The notes beneath the pieces are model-generated. The model was not told the origin of the DNA. It was given only the letters and a program-made list of their open reading frames with translations, and searched no databases. A program made the position numbers and the translations under genes. Below, piece by piece: positions 24,576-37,872 of a DNA stretch of 64,000 nucleotides. The stretch spans positions 34,733 to 98,732 of the forward strand of contig KB310169.1 of the NCBI GenBank assembly GCA_000328365.1. Reading direction: 5' to 3'. Positions within the stretch are counted from its first letter, which is position 1, and each line of letters begins with the position of its first letter. The DNA comes from Capitella teleta. Taxonomy: Eukaryota; Annelida; Polychaeta; Capitellidae.

Positions 24576-27240
24576 GACCTCAAAAGAAATCAGTATCCAT
24601 TCCATGAACAACGAGTCAATCCCACCAACAACATCAATTATAACTGACAGTTGATTTAATTAAAAAAAGAAAAAGTATAAAATGCACTTGTGAAATCGTA
24701 CACATGTGCATAGTGCGTTGTGTCACTAAAAAGGTTCTAAATTCCACAAGATTAGTTGGTTTTCAACATTGACACGTAAGCATATTAATTATATTGTCGC
24801 GTGTGGTAATCATTAGCAATGACGATTAAGAGGAGAAATGTGAATATAGTGTTTACCAGATTCTCAGCTAAAGTTCTATGGACACGAATGTCCAAAAAAT
24901 CTTCCTCCAACCATTTAAGTGAAGTTGACCTAATAAAGCATTGTATGATGTCTGCCAAGTCCAGTCTGCAACAAATACCAGGCATTCGTTTTCCCTGGTC
25001 TGCAACAGGGTCTGACCCGAAAAAAAGAAAAGCCTGTCACCCACATCGAGAATGATAAATCGATAAATTGAGAAGCAAATCCGTTACGGTTTTGGCTTGT
25101 TTACGCAATAATGCGATCTAGATAAACGAATTCTACGACCAATAGAGAAAAGCACTGATAAATTAGCCGTATTTTTCCTAGCTTATCAGAACGCGACACT
25201 TTTACAGGTAAATAAAACACAAAACAAGAGAGGGCTTTTTAAAGGGTGCAAACGAAATGCATCTCAAGGTCTTTTGTCACAAGAATTCATGACTTCAATA
25301 TCCTAACAAAAAGAGTTTTGAATAATCTGCACAATGAATGGTTATAAAAACTAAGGGGAAAAATACTCTCCTATATGATACCTCCAAATTCAAGTATTCG
25401 CATCTCGTCCTCCTAAAGTGATAAGCGAGTACGTCCTTTAACTATAGATGCAGACCAAGATGCCGTGTTTACAAAAGAAGCGCCTGTTTGAATGATACCA
25501 ACCCTACATACATTGCATTCACACAGTACCTGTCCCAAGGGCCTCAATTCCGATGCTTCTTATCTACCAGCTAAGGGTGATCAAGGGTTGCTATCTGTAT
25601 GCTTTTCCCAGTGGTGTTCTGCGAAAAGAGCCTTTCTACACTCAAGGTCACAACACAGAATTTACTCCGAGAACAATGGACGAGAGGATCCTTGACCCCA
25701 TGGAATCGACTCTTGGGATCTGATATGTCGTTAGTTTCAATGTAATGACCAACGGGTTTGATGTTGCTGACATGACACCTGAGGAAATCGAATTCTTGCA
25801 CTGGCGAAATTGATACCGCTCACGAAAACACAAGATCATCATTTATGTGAGGAAAGGGACAAATCTATCACTTTCCAAACGTAGCTGACAAGGTTCACAA
25901 GACCAAAAGAATGACAACGCGAGAGAAAAAACTTCTCTATCTCTAGGCTTGCCACAATGTGGGAGTGAATTACAATCTTTGGATTGGTGAATAGGGGCAG
26001 ACCACAATCATGCTGTTGCATGACATGCAATTCAGAACAAAAATTTCGACATTTTGCGTGGGATGGCTACGTACATACGTCACTGTGAGGTGTGCGACAT
26101 TAGTTGACAAGTCCGCAGAATAGAGGCCAGTAGGCACTAGGCTAACATAAGCTCAATTATTATCCATGATTGTCATCAGTTAGCGTCGGGTTAGATCCAT
26201 CTTCCAATGCAGGTATGACTTGCATGCGTTCCCATTCAGTGTCCAAGTTTTTACAAACAATATTTTCATACAATACTGCGATTTATTCTGTGATAGATTA
26301 TCGATAAGCATGTAATTAATCAAAAAGAGCAAATCAATATCCATGGGATGCTCATCTGTATGACCAACTAAAGTTGAGGCGCCAAAAGACCCTGATGCGC
26401 CGCCGGTTGCTGTAAAAGTATTCATTGGATAGCCATCAAGAGACTAATATAATTAATGCGCTTTGACTTTGGCTATTTCACATAAAATCTGCATAGTATT
26501 TTTGCGTAATTAAGTGCATATTAATTAGTGTATTAATATTATACATTGCTCATGCCTTCGTTACTTTCAGATGTATATTTCCTTTTGTTCACTTGTTCAT
26601 TTCGTTCCGTATTCGTCACTTCTACATTCCTGAGATTTACAATTCTCAGATTTTGCAGAATATCATTCCGCATTGCATATCTTCCATGCAACATGCAATT
26701 AATCGAAACGAAGGTAGCAATCTGCATTGGATGGCTTGCACCATTAATTTACCCATTCCCGTGACTTGCGACTTACGTTGCCTGCTTCCAGATCCACATT
26801 GCTCGAGGGTCTCTTACAGCGAAGCTATTGCCTCGATTCTTGTCTAGACCAGTGTACGATGCTGGGTAAGCTTGTTTAAGGCTATTGTAAAACATGCTGT
26901 AAAGGTATTGTAAAACATGTAGTTGCTGTAAAATCAATCGAGCATAACGGCGCATGTGAAATATTTCAATTAACAGCAAGGTGCTTTTGTTGATGGCCGA
27001 GACTCAAATGTTTATCCATGGAGTCCCATGGACTAGTAATTACACATAACTAGTATCGAGGCTCTCAAAATAATTATTGTTCTCGCCTTTTGTCCTCGAG
27101 TATGCTCATATTCCTATAGGGGAGCATTGAAAAGCAATGTGAATTTTGAAGCGGACCCCTCCTCTTCATAAAAAAGGTACCTACGCAAATTGAGTTTGCA
27201 GAGTTCATTACTCCTGAGAAAAGACTCGTCGTATACCCTG
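24576..27240. other. Non-coding interval
   Basis: Short frames on both strands (for example 24819-25055, and 25571-26030 on the minus strand) overlap one another and resemble no family. No repeat beyond the palindrome was noticed. Confidence 0.45.
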
Positions 27241-27690
27241 GATCTCAGTAGATTTGGCATAAGAAGGAGATTTCATTTGCCAAAGCAGCTTCCTGGGCCC
27301 ACTTACCATTGAATAATTGATTACTCCTCGAAGGTCTGCATCTATAGAGGCATAAAGAAAGAGAAATTAAATATTGAACGGACGTTACACTATATCGACA
27401 GCAAAGGCATTGTTGGCCTTGCTTAGTGATTGCAGGGGACAGCCAAGTGGTCAATGCATTGTTTGTGAGCATGTGGAAGTCAAGTATTGATCCCAGGATT
27501 GGAATTGGAGGAAGGAGCAGTGGAGAGGAAAGTGCAGGGACAGCTGATGCTGCGACGAGGAGCAGAAAGACGAGACTGTTGGGACCATGGCTCCTTCACG
27601 AAATGCCTCCAGATTATTGCTCACAATTCTATCCAAAGTGTCAACAAGGAAATCTCTTTGGTGCAGCTTCTTTGCATCAGCAATGTTCAC
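27241..27690 (+). repeat. Inverted duplication, arm 1
   Basis: Matches 34990-35415 in opposite orientation. The inner 270 bp (from about 27420) is roughly 97% identical by eye; the outer 180 bp is more diverged but alignable, with shared ATTGAATAATTGA and ATATTGAACGG blocks. Frames on both strands are open for 75-100 codons in places and are shifted by a 1-nt indel between the arms. It is an unclassified low-copy repeat, perhaps a fragment of a DNA transposon. Confidence 0.85.
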
Positions 27691-30600
27691 ACATCAGTAT
27701 TATGTATGAGCACAACAATCATTGTGATTAACTCATCTGAATTCAAACTCGATCACATGCGATCCAAATAACATACCGTAGCATAATTACGCCAGCATTA
27801 AAATTTGCAAAGGATGACACAGGTGCGGTGTGTGATTGGTTTGACTCACCTTACTTATCTCATATATATGTTATATGTACATATTTACATACACTATTAT
27901 GTTAACAACGGTACAAAGAATACAACAACCGAACGTGCCAAGCCATTGAATCAAAAGAAACTAAGTTTCAAATACGATGCCACAATATTGGCACAAATTC
28001 ATATTCAACTATAACAGTAATTACATACCATCATTATTGAATATATACATGTAACCAACCGTGTAGGCACATTCCATTGATAAGAGTATGTCTAGACGTC
28101 TTTCGCACATGGTTAATGCTGAAAACCAAGGTCGCCGGCTTATCGTGAAGAGCCACTATTTGCATCCCTCAAATATCAGAACACCGGTCAACCCGGGCCT
28201 CTCAGAGCACCATATGGCGCACATCATTCGTCAATCTATCATTGGACTGTGTACATATGAGTCAGCTCTTTCATTTCTGTTTTGATAATGTAACTTTTTT
28301 ACAACTGTAACTTTTTTTTTTCTATCAAGCAGATATAACTTGTATACTTTAAATATTAGGTGTACAATATAGATTGCCTCGCCGTGCTCTCTGATTTTTT
28401 TTTTGATTTTTTTGATTTTTTTTTTTTTTTTTTTTTTGAATATGAATATGTAACTTCCCCGAAATACTGAAAAGATAATTCATGATCTAGATTACTGATT
28501 CCTGAAACTCTTTCGCTCGGTAGATCTTGGAGTGAATGTGCTGCTTAGCGAGCGGGGGAATCTGAGATTGGTTGGGGTTTCATAGCATGACAGAGGACAC
28601 CCTGAGTGTAGAATACAAATCTAGGAAACTCGTTGTCCTGTTGATGGGGTCTGTGTTCTAAATCAAAGACGGATCAATACATCCATCTCGTCTGGCCACG
28701 TTGATCCATTTTCTCATGGATTATCTCACACGCTGTTTGGTAGTCACTCAATACAGAAACTTATTTTATACAAGACGCTTTTTTTTTTTTTTTTTTTTTT
28801 TCTTTTTTTTTTTTATATTAGCTATATAATAATATTGTGTAAACTTGCGCTGATTTAATTTTGAAATTATAATGAGCCGAATTAACAAGTCATCGTTCAA
28901 TATCAAGGTAGTTTGTATTAGATTATACCCATACTTTTCATTCTTGTCATAAATGATCACTGATATCTCTTAATCATAATTTTCAAATAGTCAATTTCTG
29001 TTTATTGCATAACTTCGATTGTCCCAGCTCGTGACTGGAGCTGATATAAATCATGTGATTTTTATATTATATAATTGACATCATGCGATCAACCTTCCCC
29101 CTGGTCCGTCTAAACGACATGTGTATATAAAAGATTGTGATTCTTTGTCGATCAATAAAACCCACGATGACGTTAACAATCCCTGGATGATGATTCGCTC
29201 TTTCTGAATCCAGAGCAATAAACGTGTTTCAAAAACACCTGTTGACTGCATATATCAGACTAGAGAGCATTTTTTTTTTTCTAAAATCTAAATTAATGCC
29301 AACTGAAATGACGACATGATATTAAGCATAAGAGACAACGGAGAGAGCACGGGTCTTTGAATGACCTTTCTGAATCACAGAACACAGACATCAAGCTTGA
29401 CTGACATTGATCAAAGGCAATGAGGCATGCAGCACTCACGTCGCATCACTGCATCTTGTCGCTTGAAATACTTCCTTGCATGCAATCGAATAAACCTCCT
29501 AGGGGCAATGACCTGATGGAGGACACTATATCACGGCGTATTGAGCTAGTAGTACTTGAGTACTTTGCCACCATCAAACCAGTGGTACAAATTAACAGAC
29601 ATGATCTATGAGGTTGGATTCGGAAATATATAAATTGCCGGTGATGAAAGCCTCTTCTAAGAAACTAGAAATATTGAAGAAATGATAGAGAACCCTCTTC
29701 AAGAAAACGATTTGTTGGTGATTTATTTTTAGAATGACATAATCGAAGGCCAATCATGGAGCGGATATCAGCGGTCAAAACGCCAGACTTCAAGCATCCA
29801 TCATGGGAGGAAGGGACATCATTTGGTTTGCCCATGAGATGTCCATCGCGCCAGTGCACTCTGAAAAATTGAAAGCATACGAAAGGCCAAAGAAGTCAAT
29901 GTGATAATATTTATATGTAGGGTCACCATGGTGGGGTATGTTATAGCTGGCAGACTTTAGCTATTGCATGCCAAGATGAATCAATCATTGGTATTGAAGC
30001 CACACCATCACTACATGTTTTCCACTTTCCAGGAACTCATTTAAAAAGGTGTATCAAATATGTTATTACATGCAAGGAGAGAAGACTATAGTAGCAAATA
30101 CATAATTTCAAAGTACATCATCCGCGGGCAACTGGGGATTTTCATTGACACACCCAGAAAAAGAGACAATAAAGTTGTGCGTCGCCATGCTGGATGTCTA
30201 ATAATGTGCATGGAGATCTGGTATTTTGAGTTTGGCAATTTGGCATGGTCTGGAAATTACCAAAAACCAAAACACATCAACCCATTGTGATGCATGATTC
30301 CACCGAAAGGCTATCTTCCATCCTGAGCGAGGGCCCAGAAGCGTGCGAACGAGTCCTTTGTGAAAAAAGTCCATGTGTCTAGACGAAATGGGCGCATTGA
30401 TTGTCTTAGCACTGGAAAGGAAAAACCCTCAACAGGACAATGAACTTTTCAGCATAAACCTTTCAAGTGCGTAGCGTTCCGTCACTCTTCTGACTTCACG
30501 AACCAGTCGTATATAAATGGAAGGAAATGAGACATAATATCTCTCCTTGGAAATGTCATAAAAAGTTATATGATGTTTTGACTAAATAATTTGCCAAAGA

Positions 30601-30784
30601 ATTTCGGTAATCTACTCATAAGAACGATGGTGCTGTTTGAATAATAATATTTTAGCAAAATTTGGCTCTGAATAAAAATATTAAAATAGCTGAATTACTA
30701 GTCCAGTGGCAGATCATTCAGTAGATTTGACCAATTACGTATCGTGCTACACAAAGGACCCCTCGAGCCACACCGCGTTCTGCC
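27691..30784. other. Non-coding interval between repeat copies
   Basis: Contains two interrupted poly-T tracts (28.4 and 28.8 kb) and an ATG frame of 65 codons at 28088-28285 with no recognised domain. No gene is supported. Confidence 0.45.
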
Positions 30785-30861
30785 ATTTGACAGACGCAGC
30801 GAATGGCTCTTAGAGGAGGCCACTGACCTTGGTTTTCCTGCATTAATCATGTGCACAAGAC
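30785..30861 (+). repeat. Short dispersed repeat, copy 1
   Basis: About 77 bp beginning ATTTGACAGACGCA, roughly 88% identical to 33753-33830 in the same orientation. One indel lies in the TCTTTAGAGGAGG region. Sequence outside the block does not align, so it is a fragment of a wider family or a duplicated short exon. Confidence 0.75.
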
Positions 30862-31121
30862 ATCTATCTACACACACTATCATCACTGGAATGCGCCTGC
30901 ATAGGCAAATCAATTTTCTTTTCTTTTCGGTAACACCATATGATGGTAATAATGTATGCGTAAATTTTGCACATAATAAATAACACATCGCTTGCTATGC
31001 GTGTGTGACAGTGTGGACTAATGTTTGCCAATTATGTCTACTCTCAGAGTGAGTTGAATCTGAAGACAGAGCACCCTGAAATATTGATCAGTTCAGCACA
31101 CCACTGCTTGCAGCATTGCAC

Positions 31122-31444
31122 GAGGCATGCATAATAGGGTTTTACGGCTTCACCCAGCTCATTCGAGTGATACGGCCAGGAACGAAGGCCGGATCCGGGG
31201 TTTCCCCCTACACTTATCGATAAATCACAAAGGTTCTTAATCCTGCATACCACAATAGACAATAAAACACAGCGTCCTGCCTTGTTACGCAGTTGCGCAG
31301 CACTGCAGAGTAACCGAAAAATTATAATTATAACGAATTATCATTATAATTCACAACCATAACGCCAGAACCCGGGGCCTCAACCTCCACGGTCTGCATA
31401 GGATTGCACTCAGCCGGTAAAACCGATTGAGCTATTCGGTGCCC
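31122..31444 (-). mobile_element. tRNA-derived SINE, full length, with 18-bp target-site duplication
   Basis: Same family as 16102-16354, minus orientation, with head (AATAGCTCAATCGG) and tail (GAAGCCGTAAAACCC) both present. CTGCTTGCAGC(A/T)TTGCAC flanks it at 31104-31121 and 31445-31462 with one mismatch. An AT-rich stretch (ATTATAATTATAACG) follows the CAGTGCTGCGCAACTGCG block. Confidence 0.85.
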
Positions 31445-31704
31445 CTGCTTGCAGCTTTGCACTATTGATAAAGTTTCAATTGAAGTAATTGAATGAACTA
31501 ATGATTATGACATCTTAACAGCTCATGGCCCCATGAAACATGCACAATTAATGTAAGCCTCAACTCCCTTTTGAATGTTTTCGCGGTTTTAGGGAAGGCA
31601 CAACCCATGCGTGTAAGATATCCGGATAAGAATTGTGATTTATAAACCAATAGGACAAATCGTCGTGTAATTTTCATATAGAGGGATAATATCAGGCAGT
31701 GATT

Positions 31705-31953
31705 ATGTTTATTGCCCCCAAGTTAGATCGCGTGAGTATCGTTTTAGAACCCCAGAATGTCACAGGGCATTGCGATGAGTCAAAGCAATTTCAAAACATG
31801 GGACCGACAAGAATTACTTATGCTGTGGAAAAATACGGTGCTATCATTCTTCGCCCCCACGATTCAGTAATAGGGGAAACGATTCAGCAACTACACGGGC
31901 CTCATTGGGAAGTAGAGGGTGGATTTCTTGGCAGCAACCGTCTGCACCAGTAG
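31705..31953 (+). CDS. Uncharacterised 82-codon ORF
   Basis: An ATG-initiated frame with a balanced, protein-like composition (for example RITYAVEKYGAIILRPHD) and no low-complexity runs. No domain is recognised, and there is neither a signal peptide nor a membrane span. An internal GTGAGT after codon 9 could act as a splice donor. It begins about 240 bp downstream of a SINE insertion. Frames of this length are common by chance here, so composition is the only argument. Confidence 0.2.
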   Translation: MFIAPKLDRVSIVLEPQNVTGHCDESKQFQNMGPTRITYAVEKYGAIILRPHDSVIGETIQQLHGPHWEVEGGFLGSNRLHQ

Positions 31954-32409
31954 ATATTAATAACATTACTTTAACAAGGGGCTTGTATATCAGCATAACA
32001 CCCTTAATTCAGATGTCGGACATGACATTGCTTATAGTTATCAATGAAATTAATTATCATAAAGTATATTTAAGCAAACCTTTTGGTATTCGTAGCTTTA
32101 CCTCATTATCTTCTCTTAAACGCAAACTAACATGATTAGAGTTTGATAAAAGAACGATTATTGTATGTTTTTGCGTATATTTTAGATTTATTCAATCCGC
32201 AAATTTAAGTTGATTATCTCCAGATGTGGGTATTATGGAATTCCGTGACGACAAACTTTTTTCTCTTTAATTTGAATAAAATCATACCATGATAACTTAA
32301 AATAATCCAACTGAAGGATATAGCACACCTCTTTTTTGTTGACTCGTGCGGCTTTTACAATGCTCTCTTCCAATTGGTCATTCTAAAAGGAGGAGATCAC
32401 TGTTAACAG

Positions 32410-32530
32410 GCTGAGGACACGAAGGCAATACTAGGAAGGAAAGTGTTGCCGGAAATGACTGTCTGCAGCCATCTCAGCTTTAACAGCACTTGTCTGATTG
32501 AAATGAGCAATTTAAACTGCCCCTGTCTTA
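32410..32530 (+). repeat. Degenerate dispersed repeat, copy 1 (AAGTGTTGCCGGAAA)
   Basis: Shares AAGTGTTGCCGGAAA-GAC..TC with 36441-36565, preceded in both by a GCTGAGG block and followed by a GCCAT block and an A(T)TGCCC..GTCTTA block in the same order. It is an old, low-copy family of unknown type. Confidence 0.4.
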
Positions 32531-33752
32531 AGTGGAACAATCATTATGGCAACAAACTAATAATACACATCACCTCATCCCAATGCCATATTAGCTAAAA
32601 ATAAAAAAATAAAAAAGATTTCCGTTGACCCATGTATGTAAATATTATTATCTTGGATTCATCCCGCTTGCAAGAAGCATATGAAAGTTACCAAGGACGA
32701 AGGGGCAAAAAAGGCATACTAGTAATCTGTGTTAATGTCAATAAATCTTCTTAAATATATTCAGGGTGGAGGACTTTTTTAAAGACCATCTCTGCAACCT
32801 GAATCCCCGCTTTAGGCGCCACTCGTCACATTGAATTAAAGTAACGACACAAAATTATCAAATCCCAAAAGCTGATACCATCGGGTCAAGGATTCTCTTG
32901 TCTATTGTGCTTTAAGTAAAATCCGTGACCTTCACATTCAGGTTGTTCTTCCTGGGTATCGCTATAAAGAGGAGGTAGGCACCCTTGGCCACTCTTGTAT
33001 GGTATAAGTAGGAAGCATGAGAGTTCACTTTATGGTTTCCTGTAATAATTATATGCCACCATTCGATATAAAATTAAATAAATTGAAAAATATAATGCAA
33101 AATGTCCATGTAAGTAATCCAAATAGATAGCATAGATAATCCAAGCAGCAATTAACTGGGGTAGGATTAAACAGCATATCAAGAAGCCCACCGAGTCCAA
33201 CACTACGTATGCGCGTATGCAGTTTTAAGTAAGGCATGACAAACGCTTTGATTTGACGAAAGGTTGATACTAGCTAGATTCAGAGTCAGCGTGATGTTCA
33301 GATAGGCTTCTAATGGATACCATGCTCATTAAATGCTTAATCCTGAAACTACAATATCTTCAATTCAATCAATGTCGGTATACAGATTAAAATGTATATG
33401 ATTGGTTGGCTTGTGAAGCCAGGATCTATCTGCAATCAGCCGTCCCATATTGCAGGTGTTTCATATAAATCTGAATGCTTTCGAGTAGAGCACTTGTACG
33501 GTATGATTCCAGTCATTTCCATCAGCTACCAAGGTTATCTTGCTCTTGTGGTACAAGTATTTTAGGATTATCTGCGGTCGCAAAGAGTATGAGCTTGACG
33601 AATTTAGACTTATTGTTTTAATCAACCAAATGATCAAGGCATTCACAGATCGACGCATGTCTATTGCAAGTATTAAAAGAATAATTGACACGTACCGTTT
33701 TACCATGCGTGGTATACCATTCAGAATATTCTACCAGTGGCTTTTACCAGAG

Positions 33753-33830
33753 ATTTGACAGACGCAACGAATGGTTCTTTAGAGGAGGCCACTGACCTTG
33801 GGTTTCCAGCATCAATCATGAGCACAAGAC
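33753..33830 (+). repeat. Short dispersed repeat, copy 2
   Basis: Partner of 30785-30861, about 3 kb away in direct orientation, ending CACAAGAC. Neither strand keeps a common uninterrupted frame across both copies. Confidence 0.75.
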
Positions 33831-34989
33831 GTCTATTCAGACTGTTAACTTTGGTGTGTGCTAAGTTTGAACAAAGATGTAATTATTTAAACATGATTGT
33901 AAGTTGTGACCCCTCGCGCTGAAACCCGCACTATAAGTCGCATTTTCACGTTTGTAGGTTTTAGTGCCTCCTAATAGTTGATACAAATCCATTTAGTTTG
34001 ATGTAAGAATTTTCTAAATCGGAGCAGTAGTTCAAAAGTTACAGCATGTTTACCCTTCAACCCCACACATAATCGTAGATGAGAAATTCGCATTGAAAGG
34101 TTGCAAAAGGCTTCATTATACACAAAATATAAGAGCTTTTTGGTCACAAACTTACATGATTTTTGTATGTGAGGAAAGAGGATATCGTTTTCTTTATTTC
34201 GCCTTCAAAATATGAAAATCAATGACCTCTCAAGGCTTGTTTATCAGGAAAATGCTAGGCGACTTAGTATGGTTTCGGCTCAAGGAGTAAATAGTAAATA
34301 AGTCCTGAGTATCAACGTTTTATTTGCCATTGGGTGTTTGTCTACACATAATACACAAATGTATTATAGTCTCCTAATGTTGAAAAAAACTTTGCTCTAC
34401 ATGAAAATTATTCATTGTACCAATAATAATAGTTTCTGTATTTACAAAAGGCATCATTGAACACAAAGCTATTTCATTCCCGAGTAAAAAGCAATGCACT
34501 CTCCTGAAACAGGATCTTGGATCTGATTTAAAAGTGAACCAAACACCGTGAGTGCTCTATAGGTACGTGATAATGCCAGGCAATGATTGTGTTTGTAGTT
34601 TCCGTGGCAGCCGGGTTTGCGCATAAGAATGGTTGAAAGTAAAAATACCAGATTATGGCCAGGTTCTGCTCGCCCCCATCATATATAACGACGGAAATAG
34701 TTATCTTTATTTGCCCCAAAAGAGCTTAACAAAATCTGAAAATGGATGTGGTTTGGAATGTGTACAATGCCAAATACGGGCCTTGAACTGACTTTGTGGC
34801 ACACATGACCTTATAACGTGACCACTATAAATTACGTGCGTAAATTGGTTCTTGGATAAGTATTAATCACACAACACAATATTCAAAGTTCAAAGAGCGT
34901 TCAGATATTAAAATGACCTGCATGCAACGAGTCTCTGCAGTTATTGTAGGTCAATAACTGGCAGTATTTCTGCCAACTGCAATGGTTTG

Positions 34990-35415
34990 TCTGAACATTG
35001 CTGACGCAAAGAAGCTGCAACAAAGAGATTTCCTTGTTGACACTTGGATAGAATTGTGAGCAATAATCTGGAGGCCTTTCGTGAAGGAACCACGGTCCCA
35101 ACAGTCTCGTCTTTCTGCTCCTCGTCGCAGCATCAGCTGTCCCTGCACTTTCCTCTCCACTGCTCCTTCCTCCAATTCCAACCCTGGGATCAATACTTGA
35201 CTTCTACGTGCTCACAAACAATGCATTGACCACTTGGCTGTCCCCTGCAATCACTTAGCTAATTCAATAATTATTGTATTTCTATCTATGGTGTAATGGC
35301 CGTTCAATATTGCATTCACTCTTTCGGATCTCCGAATACAGACCTTTACTATGTGGTCAATTATTCAATACTGGGCAGGCCTGAGACGCTCCTCGTTGCC
35401 AAATCTACTGAGATC
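34990..35415 (-). repeat. Inverted duplication, arm 2
   Basis: Reverse-complement partner of 27241-27690, separated from it by about 7.3 kb. Relative to arm 1 it lacks one base in a run of A, which shifts the shared frame. High identity in the inner part implies a recent copy or gene conversion. Confidence 0.85.
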
Positions 35416-36440
35416 AAACAATTTCAACGATTTCCTTCTCTCGAGTAATAGGCTCGACAACGAACGGAAAGGCTACATATCCTTACAAAACTCACTGAAC
35501 ACAAAATATAAAACGAGACAAACTCCGACCATTAGTGCCCCATATGCAGCAAGTTCCTGAATGGTACGTTATGTATTACACATCAAAGGAACCCCCGTAT
35601 ACATTATAAAATTTACAAATTATACAAAACCATACAAAATAAACCCATTATAGATACAAAGAAACCATACATTTATAGCGTTATTTGTGAGTACCAGTTT
35701 AGAATCATATGAGCAATTTTAATGTTAATAACATATTATACTGTTGGTATTAATACCGGTTAATTGTTTTATTGTAGGTTTCCCGCCTGGTATATCTCGC
35801 CTGGGTATGCCATGCATTTTGAGTGGTCACAACATTTTGACTTGATCATTGACGGCCTGATTACAATATTGAAACAACTTTTGGTACAAGCTCATATAGC
35901 GTATAATTATTGCTGACAAAGAGCTGTAATTTGTTTACCCTTTCAAGCATTCTTCGGTAAACTCAAAGACCAAATTGATGTAGGAAAAATTGATGCAGCG
36001 GATGAACTACAATGATATATTTTGATATTCAGATAAAACCATGGAATTCTGTGAACCGGCCATGGGTCCCAATAATAGCGACAATTTGCGAGACATTCCT
36101 CTCGACTGAGGTATTGTGTGACGTAGTGGAACGTTTATGAGCTGTTAGCAAGTGGTTTATAGAGACAAAATTAATGATAATTTGTTCGCTTCAACAACAG
36201 TTAGTTGAACTCTACGAATACCAATGTGTGACAACAAAAGCCATTATTTATGTTACTTATTTGTGAATAGAATCATGCATTACATAAGAACATAACATTG
36301 GGCATTCGGTATTCCTTAATGCATGCAAATGGAACTGATAATGCAATTCCTCTGTTTTTGTTTAATGGCTTCTCGAAACATTGTGCCCTTTTAGCTCCAT
36401 TTTTTTCTTTTATTAAGTGGGGATGATGGTTTCACTAATA

Positions 36441-36565
36441 TGCTGAGGCCATGTAGACGACTCTATATTTGATGAAAAGTGTTGCCGGAAACGACCGTCG
36501 GTGGCCATTCCGAGCACATCAGCCGCTGAAGGTCTTCCAGACTTCCAGGTCAAATATAATGCCCG
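36441..36565 (+). repeat. Degenerate dispersed repeat, copy 2
   Basis: Partner of 32410-32530 in direct orientation; only short blocks remain alignable. It ends about 200 bp before the MITE-like element. Confidence 0.4.
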
Positions 36566-36764
36566 TCTTACGTCATCCTTTAGTGGCTAAGAACCAAAAT
36601 CCAACGCATACTCATTAAACCAGGATGCATTACATTATTGACTTGAATGAGGGACTTTTTGAAAAGAAACAGCATTATCATGAAGTAGGTTGCTTGTTTG
36701 GCCTAAAAACCGAATAATTTGATTCCATCAGGATCTTTACCATTTGAGAACATTTTGAGCATCA

Positions 36765-37175
36765 GGGCCAAATTTTATTAACCGAGTTAAGCTCGGTTTA
36801 AAGTTTGGTTTAGCTTAGCTAAAACTTAGGGGGTGTTACACGCGACGCTAAGCGGTCAAACTGATTTGAAATGAAAGGAAATTTTATTCGGATGACTAGA
36901 AGTGAGAACAGGAAAAAAAAAAAAGGTGTGCAGTGCAAATAGCGAATATAACAAGAACCAAGTCATCATTATTTCACAAACATGGTTGATCTCGGTTTTT
37001 GTAGTCGCAGAAGTTGTCAGTAACTTTTGCGGTCAATTGCGTACATTAAACCGAATTCTCCGCTTAGCGCGTGCTAGCACGTACCCCTCCCCCTCCAGGC
37101 CCTCCAGTCAAGTTTTAGCTTCGGTATTCCAAAATCGAGTTAAATTTACTACACGTAGGCTCATGAAATCGACCC
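36765..37175. mobile_element. MITE-like element with long degenerate terminal inverted repeats
   Basis: The left end begins GGGCCAAATTTTATTAACC and the right end, reverse-complemented, GGGTCGATTTCATGAGCC. Further in, both arms carry an AGTTAA/TTTAACTCG-like block, AGCTAAAACTT and a CACGCG..GCTAAGCGG block in the same order, giving inverted arms of about 100 bp around a centre without a transposase. No target-site duplication is clear. GGGCC-ended elements with AAA(T)TTCATAAA-like termini are common among marine animal MITEs. Confidence 0.6.
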
Positions 37176-37796
37176 GGGTCCTCATTCTTAACTGTAAATA
37201 TAACCAGATATTATTATGTAGACCATAGGACAAAATCGATCCTGGTTTTTCAGCTGATATAGTACAATGATATTATGTTTCTTTTTTTTATAGAAAACAA
37301 ATGTATACCATAATTGGGCAATGTGCGTTAACAAGCTGAACCCTTCACCTGTCTAGACAAAAATTGATGTAATAGCTTTCTTTAGTCGAAAAGACCCTCG
37401 AGCAACGCGGGCCTTGAAGCAGCCCGCGTAATATCAGGCAGAAGGAGCGTTTGTTCGCAAGTCATGGAACTAGGCAACAAGAGTAAGCCGTCCAATGGAG
37501 ATTGATTCCTTCGTTTCAATTAATTGCATGTTTATTGGAAGTCTCTGACATCCAAATTAAATCGCTGCTTCGTCTGGCAACATTGCTTAGGAAGATATAC
37601 ATTGCCGAATGATCACACAGCATACGTGTGTGATGCAGATCACAATCAGTAAGAAGTAAAATATTATATTCACACGATTGTGCAATATAATTGCAATTTG
37701 TTAGAATAATAATTTACCGGTGACTCGGTAGATTTTTTTTACTGACTATGGTAGTATGCATGATGAAGAACTATAGGGGTTAGCTGAAAAGGGTTG

Positions 37797-37872
37797 AGGC
37801 GGCCGATCCGGGCTCTGTTCTGGCGCCCGTATCATGCGAACAGTTAGGTGGAGCCATAAAACCCAATCATGC
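37797..37872 (+). mobile_element. SINE 3' end fragment
   Basis: Only the last 75 bp of the family remain: CTCTGTTCTGGCGCCCGTAT through GGAGCCATAAAACCCAATCA. Strongly truncated. Confidence 0.65.

Noticed and set aside
27426-27731. Open frames in the inverted duplication resembling the start of a Harbinger-type transposase (GPWLLHE stretch)
   Set aside because: The resemblance is a few residues long, the frame is shifted in the second arm, and no catalytic region is present.
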